This document shows positions 36,361 to 43,695 of a stretch of 64,000 nt of DNA, piece after piece. The translations under genes and the position numbers were made by a program. The stretch covers positions 1 through 64,000 of the forward strand of contig NZ_JAGGDJ010000005.1 of assembly GCF_017652985.1 (NCBI RefSeq), written 5' to 3'. Under the pieces are notes generated by a model. The model had not been told where the DNA came from and searched no databases. It was given only the letters and a program-made list of their open reading frames with translations. Origin of the DNA: Paenibacillus artemisiicola. GTDB taxonomy: Bacteria > Bacillota > Bacilli > Paenibacillales > Paenibacillaceae. How positions within the stretch are numbered: the stretch's first letter is position 1; each line of letters starts with the position of its first letter.

Positions 36361-36384
36361 ATAAAAGTCATAGCTTTCATATCT

Positions 36385-36413
36385 TTGTCTTCATGGCGTT
36401 CTTATGGTACAAC
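36385..36413 (+). promoter_or_regulatory. Putative leuB promoter
   Basis: TTGTCT, 17 bases, TACAAC; each hexamer matches consensus at four of six places. It lies 69 bases upstream of the leuB start and would let leuB be transcribed apart from ilvB-leuA. Confidence 0.5.
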
Positions 36414-36481
36414 TAAGTTTAAGACTGAGAATCATAATCAAGAGGACGCCTGAGAAGTCCTGAATAAAGGAGACGTACCCC

Positions 36482-37561
36482 ATGGCAGACGTGAAAAAAA
36501 TCGCAGTAATCGCCGGTGACGGCATCGGACCGGAAGTCGTCGGCGAAGCGCTGAAAGTGCTGAAGAAAACCGAGGAGCTGTTCGGCTACCAATTCGAGAT
36601 CGAGCACGGCCTGTTCGGCGGCATCGCGATCGACGAGAAAGGCACGCCGCTTCCGCAGGAAACGCTGGACATCTGCAAAAACGCCGATGCCGTCCTGCTC
36701 GGCGCCGTCGGCGGCCCGAAATGGGACAACAACCCGAAGGAGCTTCGTCCGGAAACGGGCCTGCTCGGCATCCGCAAAGCGCTCGGCCTGTTCTCGAACA
36801 TCCGCCCGGCTAACGTGTTCGACTGCCTGAAGGAAGCGTCCACGCTGAAGCCGGAAGTGCTTGAAGGCACGGACCTCATCGTCGTGCGCGAGCTGACCGG
36901 GGGCATCTACTTCGGCGAGAAGTTCCGCCGCGAAGGCGAACACGGCGAGGAAGCCGTCGACACGTGCGTATACAACGTCAAGGAAGTCGAGCGCATCGCC
37001 CGCCAAGGCTTCGAAATCGCGCGCAACCGCCGCAAGAAGCTGGCTTCGGTCGACAAAGCGAACGTGCTCGAGACGTCCCGCCTGTGGCGCGAAGTCGTGA
37101 ACCGGATCGCGGTCGAGTATCCGGACGTCGAGCTCGAGCACGTGCTCGTCGACAACTGCGCGATGCAGCTGCTGCGCCGCCCGGCAAGCTTCGACGTCAT
37201 CGTGACCGAAAACATGTTCGGCGACATCATCAGCGACGAAGCGGCGATGCTGACGGGCTCCATCGGCATGCTGTCCTCCGCGTCCCTCGGCGAAGGCAGC
37301 TTCGGCCTCTACGAGCCGGTGCACGGGTCCGCGCCGGACATTGCCGGCCAAGGCATCTCCAACCCGATCGCGACGATCCTGTCCGTGGCGCTCATGTTCC
37401 GCCTGACGTTCGGCTACGCGGAAGCGGCGCAGGCCATCGAGGACGCGGTCAAATCCGTCCTGGACGCCGGCCACCGCACGGGCGACATCGCCGTCGACAA
37501 GAGCAAGGCGATCGGCACGACGGCGATGGGCGATTTAATCGTTGCCGCCATGGCGAAATAA
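36482..37561 (+). CDS. leuB: 3-Isopropylmalate dehydrogenase
   Basis: A 359-aa NAD-dependent decarboxylating dehydrogenase, the third leucine step. [19 protein letters not shown] and the metal-binding [20 protein letters not shown] are intact; [16 protein letters not shown] marks the NAD site. AAAGGAGACG precedes the ATG. It has the same strand as leuA but is separated from it by about 4.6 kb holding a two-component pair and a DUF2339 gene, and it has its own promoter-like pair and no adjoining leuC or leuD. Confidence 0.96.
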   Translation: MADVKKIAVIAGDGIGPEVVGEALKVLKKTEELFGYQFEIEHGLFGGIAIDEKGTPLPQETLDICKNADAVLLGAVGGPKWDNNPKELRPETGLLGIRKALGLFSNIRPANVFDCLKEASTLKPEVLEGTDLIVVRELTGGIYFGEKFRREGEHGEEAVDTCVYNVKEVERIARQGFEIARNRRKKLASVDKANVLETSRLWREVVNRIAVEYPDVELEHVLVDNCAMQLLRRPASFDVIVTENMFGDIISDEAAMLTGSIGMLSSASLGEGSFGLYEPVHGSAPDIAGQGISNPIATILSVALMFRLTFGYAEAAQAIEDAVKSVLDAGHRTGDIAVDKSKAIGTTAMGDLIVAAMAK

Positions 37562-37596
37562 TTTAGAATGATTACAAATAAGTAATCAATGTAATA

Positions 37597-37625
37597 TTGA
37601 CTTCGTTCCAAAGAGTTGGTATGAT
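37597..37625 (+). promoter_or_regulatory. Sigma-A promoter of the peroxiredoxin gene
   Basis: TTGACT, 17 bases, TATGAT. The start of transcription would fall near 37632. Confidence 0.8.
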
Positions 37626-37644
37626 TCTAGACGTAGTCACCAAA

Positions 37645-37659
37645 TGAGTATCATTCTCA
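37645..37659 (+). promoter_or_regulatory. Fur/PerR-family-like operator
   Basis: TGAGTATCATTCTCA is a 7-1-7 inverted repeat with one mismatch and matches 11 of the 14 fixed bases of the Fur box TGATAATNATTATCA. It lies just after the predicted transcription start, a place where a repressor could block elongation. PerR rather than Fur would make biological sense for a peroxidase. Confidence 0.45.
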
Positions 37660-37692
37660 ATACCATCTCAATCTTTTAGGAGGGTTTTATCC

Positions 37693-38241
37693 ATGGCAGA
37701 ACGTTTGGTTGGTCGTCCGGCTCCTGACTTCAAGATGGAGACCGCAACCGGCAACGGTCAAGATTTCAGCACGGCAGCTCTTTCCGATTACAAAGGCAAA
37801 TGGCTTGTCCTGTTCTTCTACCCGCTCGATTTTACGTTCGTTTGCCCGACCGAAATCACGGCGCTCAGCCAAGCGGCTGAAGAGTTCACGAAACTCAACA
37901 CCGAAATCCTCGGCGTCAGCGTGGACAGCAAGCACAGCCACCGCGCTTGGATCAACACGCCTGTGAACGACAACGGCCTCGGCCAGTTGAACTTCCCGCT
38001 CGCGGCCGACATCACGAAGAACGTCGCGCGCGACTACGGCGTCCTGATCGAAGAAGAAGGCATCGCGCTCCGCGGCCTGTTCATCATCGATCCGGAAGGC
38101 GAAATCAAATATCAAGTCGTCAACCACAACGACGTTGGCCGTTCCGTTGAAGAGACGCTCCGCGTATTGCAAGCTCTGCAATCCGGCGGTCTGTGCCCGA
38201 TCAACTGGAAACCGGGCGACAAGCACCTGGTTGCCAAATAA
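37693..38241 (+). CDS. 2-Cys peroxiredoxin (AhpC/Prx1 type)
   Basis: A 182-aa thiol peroxidase that reduces H2O2 and organic peroxides. The peroxidatic Cys is in [11 protein letters not shown] and the resolving Cys in [11 protein letters not shown]; the distance and C-terminal tail fit typical 2-Cys peroxiredoxins. AGGAGGG lies before the ATG. No ahpF is adjacent, so reduction probably goes through thioredoxin. The gene stands alone between its promoter and a perfect terminator. Confidence 0.93.
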   Translation: MAERLVGRPAPDFKMETATGNGQDFSTAALSDYKGKWLVLFFYPLDFTFVCPTEITALSQAAEEFTKLNTEILGVSVDSKHSHRAWINTPVNDNGLGQLNFPLAADITKNVARDYGVLIEEEGIALRGLFIIDPEGEIKYQVVNHNDVGRSVEETLRVLQALQSGGLCPINWKPGDKHLVAK

Positions 38242-38262
38242 GCATCGTTCGCGACGCGCAGA

Positions 38263-38293
38263 ACCCGGGGTCTTCCGAGACCCCGGTTTTTTT
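38263..38293 (+). terminator. Rho-independent terminator
   Basis: ACCCGGGGTCT pairs with AGACCCCGGT around TCCG, followed by T7. Confidence 0.92.
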
Positions 38294-38511
38294 GCATGCT
38301 CCGGCATCCGACCCAATGCCTGCGCCTATCGTCCCGGATGTACGAATGCGACGTTTTTCGCTATACTGGCAAGTAAGAGGCGGGATGGCGGAACTTGACA
38401 GGGACCGAACCGGACCGCGCAAGCAGGAATTATGCGTTTTGGAGACGAATAAGTTAAATCAGGTTTCAAGATGCGCGGTACAAGGTTAAGCAGTTAAGGA
38501 GGGAGTCCGGC

Positions 38512-38937
38512 ATGAGCTTTTGCTGCGGTGCCAGCATGATCGGCACGAATGGTACGCTGAAGCATTTTCGCACGCATATCCACAATGTCCCCATTCTGTT
38601 CTGTCCGGTGTGTCATCGCGTCGAGATTCATTACCTGATCGAGAACGAATACGAAATCCTGGCGGAATACGCGCATGGCGACGGCGCCTCCGAGGTCGAC
38701 TTCGTCGACTACGTGGAGCAAGAGGACGAGGAGCTCTTCGAGAACTGCGTCAACAACGAGAACGAGGACCCCATGGACGTCGTCAGCAATCAAATCGACA
38801 TGGCGCTGGACCTGCTCTGCTTCGCCAAGCAAATCGGCGACGAAGGCTGGCAGGGCGAGCTGAAGAAGCGCCTCGGCGCGCTCAACCAACGCCGCAACAA
38901 GCTAAGGCAGCGAAGAACCTCCGAAGGATATTGTTAA
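38512..38937 (+). CDS. Cys-rich protein of unknown function
   Basis: A 141-aa soluble protein. Cys pairs at residues 4-5 (MSFCCG) and in FCPVCH, near residue 31, could form one zinc ribbon. The middle (residues 48-90) is very acidic; the end is helical and basic. AAGGAGGGAGT lies before the ATG and a terminator follows, so it is a genuine single-gene unit. I do not recognise the family. Confidence 0.75.
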   Translation: MSFCCGASMIGTNGTLKHFRTHIHNVPILFCPVCHRVEIHYLIENEYEILAEYAHGDGASEVDFVDYVEQEDEELFENCVNNENEDPMDVVSNQIDMALDLLCFAKQIGDEGWQGELKKRLGALNQRRNKLRQRRTSEGYC

Positions 38938-38944
38938 GCATTCC

Positions 38945-38969
38945 AGCCTCCTGTCGAAGGAGGCTTTTT
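38945..38969 (+). terminator. Rho-independent terminator
   Basis: AGCCTCC pairs with GGAGGCT, followed by T5. Confidence 0.82.
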
Positions 38970-39003
38970 CTATGCGAAATTTTATGAGAAATCCTTAATG
39001 TCG

Positions 39004-39032
39004 ACCCCCTCAAGCGAACACGATTCAACGAA
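39004..39032 (+). promoter_or_regulatory. Candidate SigI-dependent promoter
   Basis: ACCCCC (39004-39009) followed 19 bases later by CGAA (39029-39032). B. subtilis SigI promoters carry ACCCCC and CGAA elements, though the spacing here may be a little long. Autoregulation of sigI would fit. Confidence 0.4.
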
Positions 39033-39056
39033 AACTGTACATGTGAGGTGGAGCGG

Positions 39057-39881
39057 TTGTTACTTGTACTGTTCAAACGCATTTTCGGCGGCAAGCACGA
39101 TACGTCCGCAGACACCCCAGACATCCGCGTAACGCCGGAAGAGATGGTGGAGCGAATCCGCGGCGGAGAAGCGTCGCGCGATGCGTTCATCGAGGCGTAC
39201 CAGCCTTATATCGCCAAGGTGACGAGCCGTTTTTGCAAGCGATACATCGACCCCGCGCGCTCGGACGAATTCAGCGTCGCGCTGGCCGCGTTCGACGAAG
39301 CGATCGGGCAATTCTCGAGCCAAGCAGGAAAATCGTTTCTCGGCTTTGCCGAAACGGTGATCCGGCGCAGGCTTATTGACTATGTCCGCAAAGAGAGCCG
39401 TCATCTCGGCACGGTGCCCTACAGCGCGTTCGACCAGGACGACGAAGAAGATGCGACGACGGTCAATCCGATCGAGACGAACGAAGCGATGAACCGTTAC
39501 GCGCTGACGCAGGAAGCGGACGCCCGCAGGCTGGAAATCGGCGAATACGACGAACGGCTGAAGGAATACGCCCTTTCGTTCGCGGAGCTGCCGGATATTT
39601 CGCCGAAGCATGCCGATTCCCGCGAGATGCTCATCGCCATCAGCAGGCGATTGGCGAACGATCCCGCGCTTTACGACCAGCTCGAGACGAAGCAGAAGCT
39701 GCCCATCAAGGAGCTGTGCGAGCTGACGGGCGTATCCCGCAAGACGATCGAGCGCAACCGGAAGTACATCATCGCGCTGACGATTTTACATAACGGGGAT
39801 TTTCCTTATTTACAGCAGTACATCAAGCCCGCGGAACCGACAGGAAGGGAATTGCCCGCAGCGGAAGGAGTGAGAGCATGA
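39057..39881 (+). CDS. sigI: RNA polymerase sigma factor SigI
   Basis: A protein of about 274 aa of the sigma-I branch of sigma-70. Region 2 includes EAYQPYIAKVTSRFCKRYID and ETVIRRRLIDYVRKES; the C-terminal DNA-binding part has LPIKELCELTGVSRKTIERN with a recognition helix. In Bacillus SigI responds to heat and envelope stress, and in Clostridium to polysaccharides. GAGGTG precedes a TTG start at 39057; a GTG at 39048 is the alternative. The stop overlaps the rsgI start by 4 bases, as expected for a sigma/anti-sigma pair. Confidence 0.92.
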   Translation: MLLVLFKRIFGGKHDTSADTPDIRVTPEEMVERIRGGEASRDAFIEAYQPYIAKVTSRFCKRYIDPARSDEFSVALAAFDEAIGQFSSQAGKSFLGFAETVIRRRLIDYVRKESRHLGTVPYSAFDQDDEEDATTVNPIETNEAMNRYALTQEADARRLEIGEYDERLKEYALSFAELPDISPKHADSREMLIAISRRLANDPALYDQLETKQKLPIKELCELTGVSRKTIERNRKYIIALTILHNGDFPYLQQYIKPAEPTGRELPAAEGVRA

Positions 39882-41461
39882 GCCGTGGAATCGTCATGGA
39901 GACCGGCAGCACGCATGTCATCGTATTAATGCCGGACGGTCAATTCCGTAAAGTGCGAACCGCCCTCAAGCCTCAGGTCGGCGATGAAATCACGTTCGCC
40001 GAGCAGCGGCGTCTGCAGCGGCCGCGCAAACTATACAGCTTCAGCGTCGGCGCCGCCGCGATCATGCTCATGTTGTTCATTCCGCTGTTCGTCCAGCATT
40101 TCTCGAAGCAGCCGGACGTCGTCGCGTATTTGACGATGGACGTCAACCCGAGCATCGAGCTCGGCATCAATAAAGACGAAATGGTGGAATCGCTGCGGGC
40201 GATCAACGCCGACGGCGCCGACGTGACCAAAGGGCTCGCCTACAAAGGCCGGCCGCTGCCGGAGGTCACCGAAGCCATCATGGATCGGATCAGCGCCGGA
40301 CCGTATTTGAACAGCGGCGAAGGCGACGTCGTCATCACGAGCGTCGCGGTCGGCGGAACCGTCAAGCCCGCCGAGGAAATCGGCCTGACCTCCCATATGG
40401 ATGAAGCCGTGCGCAAGTCGCTGGCGAAGACGGAGAAAGGGCGCCAGCTCAAGATCGAAGTCACGACGCTGTCCGCGCCGCAGGACGTGCGGGACGAAGC
40501 GACGAAGATCGGGCTTTCCTCCGGCAAGATGGCGTTCTACCTGATGGCCAAAAACCAAGGGTACCGCGTGACCATCAAGGAGCTCAAGCAGGAGTCGCTC
40601 CATCAGGCGGCGAAGCCGATGGGCGGCGTGGCGGCGGTCATGGGCGCCGGCAAGGACGCCAAGAAGAACGACGACGCCAAGAAGCCGGATCCGTCCGCGA
40701 CCAAGCAGCAGACCGAACAGCCGAAGCCGTCCGCCCCGGCTCCATCGAAGGAAGCCGAGAAGGAGGCGCTCCGGCAGAAGCAGAAGGAGCAGCTGCACGC
40801 CCTGCTCGAGAAGGATCAGGAGAAACGCAAGGAACGCCGCGAGCGGGACGGGCAAAAGGACGGCGATTCGAATAAAGGCGGCAAGCACGGCGGTCAAGGA
40901 AACGGCGGCAAGAAGAACTCCGATTCCGACAAGCCGAACGGCCTGCAGGGCGGCTTCGTCAATATCGGCGCGCCGCAGCATTCCCCGGGCAATAATCCCG
41001 GCGGCGGAGGCGGCAAGAAGCCGAGTGCCGGCGGCAAGCCGGCACAAGCGGCGTTGAACGCTTCGAAGCCGAAGGACGACGGCAATTCTAAAGGAAATTC
41101 TAAAGGCAAAGGCGGCAAGGACGAGGCGAAAAACGCTTCCGACGGCCGCCCTAGCCGCGTTACTACGGCAAGCGCCGGCGGTAAGCCCGGATCGGGCGCG
41201 GATCGGCCGAACGCCGAACGGGACAAGCCCGGCAATCGCGGCAACGGCGGTTCCGGCAAGTCCGACGGTCAAGGAAACGACGACCGGGACGGCGGCAACC
41301 GAAGCCAACCGGGCCAGAACGGCGGGGGCAAGAACCAAAACCAGGACGGCGGCAGCCGCGGCGAAGCAAGCAAGAGCGGAGATAACAAGAATACGAACCG
41401 GAACGATCACGGCAACGACGGAAAGTCAAAGCCGGGCTCCGACGACCGAAAAGGGCGCTAA
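39878..41461 (+). CDS. rsgI: RsgI-type transmembrane anti-sigma factor
   Basis: A 527-aa protein. Residues 1-50 are the cytosolic RsgI_N domain that holds SigI; a single membrane helix spans about 53-73. The outer domain begins with VNPSIELGIN, whose Asn90-Pro91 matches the autoproteolysis site known in RsgI proteins. From about residue 245 on the protein is disordered: a Lys/Glu-rich helical stretch, then more than 200 residues of Gly, Asn, Lys, Ser and Asp. No carbohydrate-binding module is present, unlike clostridial RsgI-like sensors. It is coupled to sigI by ATGA. Confidence 0.88.
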   Translation: MSRGIVMETGSTHVIVLMPDGQFRKVRTALKPQVGDEITFAEQRRLQRPRKLYSFSVGAAAIMLMLFIPLFVQHFSKQPDVVAYLTMDVNPSIELGINKDEMVESLRAINADGADVTKGLAYKGRPLPEVTEAIMDRISAGPYLNSGEGDVVITSVAVGGTVKPAEEIGLTSHMDEAVRKSLAKTEKGRQLKIEVTTLSAPQDVRDEATKIGLSSGKMAFYLMAKNQGYRVTIKELKQESLHQAAKPMGGVAAVMGAGKDAKKNDDAKKPDPSATKQQTEQPKPSAPAPSKEAEKEALRQKQKEQLHALLEKDQEKRKERRERDGQKDGDSNKGGKHGGQGNGGKKNSDSDKPNGLQGGFVNIGAPQHSPGNNPGGGGGKKPSAGGKPAQAALNASKPKDDGNSKGNSKGKGGKDEAKNASDGRPSRVTTASAGGKPGSGADRPNAERDKPGNRGNGGSGKSDGQGNDDRDGGNRSQPGQNGGGKNQNQDGGSRGEASKSGDNKNTNRNDHGNDGKSKPGSDDRKGR

Positions 41462-41481
41462 CATTCGTTACGCCCTTTCGG
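41446..41481 (+). terminator. Hairpin at the end of rsgI
   Basis: CCGAAAAGGGCG and CGCCCTTTCGG pair across the stop codon, with an inner TAAC/GTTA. The T-tract is weak (TATTTTC). Confidence 0.6.
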
Positions 41482-41528
41482 TATTTTCGGAGTCGTCCAA
41501 TCTCGCGGGATTTCGACAGTATTTCCCG

Positions 41529-41558
41529 TTGACAGAAATTAGGAATTCTCTCTATGAT
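41529..41558 (+). promoter_or_regulatory. Sigma-A promoter
   Basis: Perfect TTGACA, 18 bases, TATGAT, upstream of the RsbT-like gene. Confidence 0.78.
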
Positions 41559-41618
41559 TACTGTAAGCGATCTCAACTCTGAATCTGCACGGATACTTTT
41601 TTTGGGCGGAGGCGAGGC

Positions 41619-42023
41619 ATGCACGTGGAGATGTTCCATATACGTGATAAGGCGGATGCGATCCTGGCACGTCAAAGAGGCAGGGAAATCGCGCAGCAGA
41701 TCGGCTTCAGTCTTGTTGATCAGACGGTAATCGCTTATACCATTTCGGAATTGGCGCTCAAGCTCATCTCTTACTCGGAAAAAGGCCACATGATGATCCG
41801 TCCCCTCAGTCTTAGCAAAGGCGAACCCGCAAGCGGAATAGAAGTCCGATTATTCGATCATTTCAAAGGTCCAAGCCGAATTCATTTGCAGTGGATGGAG
41901 AAGATGACTGACAATATGGAACTCAGCCACGATCACACCCGGGGAACCATGATCACGTTTCATAAGTGGGTTCACGCTCCACTGCGCCTCGATCCACCGA
42001 TTTGTGCGGCAGGAGAGGAGTAA
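41619..42023 (+). CDS. RsbT-like switch kinase / ATP-binding regulator
   Basis: A 134-aa GHKL-fold protein. The N-half (RQRGREIAQQIGFSLVDQTV then IAYTISELALKLISY) closely follows the RsbT pattern, where the Asn/Asp and Glu of the N box bind ATP. The C-terminal part (RGTMITFHKWV) is shorter and more diverged, so kinase activity is uncertain. In Bacillus RsbT phosphorylates stressosome STAS proteins and then activates the RsbU phosphatase through RsbU's N-domain. Here the next gene, 3 bases on, is a histidine kinase whose N-terminus looks like that RsbU domain. Confidence 0.75.
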   Translation: MHVEMFHIRDKADAILARQRGREIAQQIGFSLVDQTVIAYTISELALKLISYSEKGHMMIRPLSLSKGEPASGIEVRLFDHFKGPSRIHLQWMEKMTDNMELSHDHTRGTMITFHKWVHAPLRLDPPICAAGEE

Positions 42024-42026
42024 ATA

Positions 42027-43400
42027 ATGCAGGCAATACGTATGCGCTACTTCCCCGCCTTGGCGGAATATATTCGCAGCGGAAGCGAAGCTTCCCTGTT
42101 CGAGGCAACGGAAATCGGCAAGCAGCTTCAAGATCTCCATCCGGAAGACATCATTGCGGTGCATGAGGAATCCATGCAGATGCTTGTCGCCAATGTGGAC
42201 TCGGAAGAAGCGCTGCGGCTGTACAGCCGTTCCTTTATTTTTTTGATCGAGCTGATGGTGGCATTCCGGTTCCGGGTCCAGCCGGAGCAGACGTCGGAGC
42301 AGCGCTTCAGCGAAATGCGGGACATGCTGCTGCGATCGCACCGCTCGTTCCGCATGGTGAAGAACAAGTACGAGAACGTGCTGCAGCATATGGACAGCGG
42401 CATCGCGATCTTCGACGCGGACGGCATGCTCTCGTTCATCAACCTGCAGATGGCCAAGCTGCTCGATATCCCGCGCACGACGCTCATCGGCTGCAATTTG
42501 CTCGATATCTTGTCGCACAGCCGGCTGCGCAAGGGCACGAAGCGGGTCATTTTGCGGCTGTACAAGGAGACGGTTCTCCGGCGCAGCCGCTATCTCGAAT
42601 TCGTCGATACGAACGGACGCGTGCTGCTCGTGACGGTCACCTATGGGGATCAGCTCGACGGCGATTATCTCTTCAGCGTGAAGGACGTCACGGAATACAA
42701 GCAGATCGAGCAGACGGCGTACCAGAACGACAAGCTGGCGATGCTCGGGAAGATCGCCGCGTCGATCGCGCACGAGATCCGCAATCCGCTGACGTCGATC
42801 CGCGGGTTCATTCAACTGCTGAAGCCGCATCTGACGCAGCTCGGCAAGGAGGAATATTCCCGGATCATCCTGACGGAGATCGACCGCGCGAACGACATCA
42901 TTTACGAATTCCTGAATTCGTCCAAGCCGTCCGCGCCGATGAAGCAGAAGGTCGGCATCAATTCGCTGCTGAAGGAAGTCATTCTGCTGTCCGACAGCGA
43001 GGCGCTGATGAAGGGCTGCCAGATTCAGTTCGAGACGTACGACGAGGAGCTGGCGGTCTCGATCGACGTGAAGCAGGTGAAGCAGGTCGTGCTGAATATC
43101 GTGCGCAACGCGATGGACGCGATCGGCGACCTGGAGGAAGAGCGCAGCGGCCGCATCGACATCATTACCAAGCGGGAAGGGCGCGACGCCGAAATCACGA
43201 TCCGCGACAACGGCAAAGGGATGGATCCCGTCACGAAATCGCGGTTGTTCGACCCGTTCTACACGACGAAGGCGTCCGGCACCGGACTCGGGCTGTCGGT
43301 CAGCTACCGGATCGTGAGGAACCATGGCGGCAAGATCCGCGTGAGCAGCAATACCGGCGAAGGAACGGAGTTCAATATCTATTTGCCATTGGCGGAATAA
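42027..43400 (+). CDS. PAS histidine kinase with RsbU-N-like front domain
   Basis: A 457-aa cytosolic kinase. Residues 1-85 form an all-helical domain reminiscent of RsbU_N (FPALAEYIRSGSEASLFEAT, DLHPEDIIAVHEESM), residues 112-225 are a PAS domain, His249 (IAHEIRNPLTSIRGF) is the phospho-acceptor, and the HATPase boxes are NIVRNAMDAIGDL, IRDNGKGMD and GTGLGLSV. The kinase half resembles sporulation kinases of the KinA/KinE type. No cognate response regulator is adjacent. GAGAGGAG lies before the ATG. If the N-domain binds the RsbT-like protein upstream, it would join partner-switching to a phosphorelay. Confidence 0.82.
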   Translation: MQAIRMRYFPALAEYIRSGSEASLFEATEIGKQLQDLHPEDIIAVHEESMQMLVANVDSEEALRLYSRSFIFLIELMVAFRFRVQPEQTSEQRFSEMRDMLLRSHRSFRMVKNKYENVLQHMDSGIAIFDADGMLSFINLQMAKLLDIPRTTLIGCNLLDILSHSRLRKGTKRVILRLYKETVLRRSRYLEFVDTNGRVLLVTVTYGDQLDGDYLFSVKDVTEYKQIEQTAYQNDKLAMLGKIAASIAHEIRNPLTSIRGFIQLLKPHLTQLGKEEYSRIILTEIDRANDIIYEFLNSSKPSAPMKQKVGINSLLKEVILLSDSEALMKGCQIQFETYDEELAVSIDVKQVKQVVLNIVRNAMDAIGDLEEERSGRIDIITKREGRDAEITIRDNGKGMDPVTKSRLFDPFYTTKASGTGLGLSVSYRIVRNHGGKIRVSSNTGEGTEFNIYLPLAE

Positions 43401-43435
43401 ACCAGTAGAATCGGGTTAAGCCTCGGATGGAAACG

Positions 43436-43464
43436 CCGAAAAACCGGGGAAACCCGGTTTTTTC
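43436..43464. terminator. Rho-independent terminator
   Basis: GAAAAACCGGG and CCCGGTTTTTTC pair around GAAA; A and T runs on both sides. Confidence 0.88.
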
Positions 43465-43695
43465 GCATGCCTGCGGAGCGGGCGGACGGCGGGATGGCCG
43501 AGGGCGATCCAGTGGTTGATCGGCTGTGTTTATGAGGAGAATCGGCAACGAATATTAAGGGAATCAGCAGGATTCCGCGGTGAATCGGTAGTAATTCATA
43601 AACATGGAACTAGAACCAATAAAAAATCCGCAATGAACCGGCAAGGAACCCGCGGCGGTTCCGCGGCTAATTCTGCGAGAGACGGGAGGATGTAC

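Noticed and set aside
36307..36380. Functional tRNA gene
   Set aside because: Only a T-arm-like and 3' acceptor-like part is present; no 5' acceptor strand or D-arm was found.
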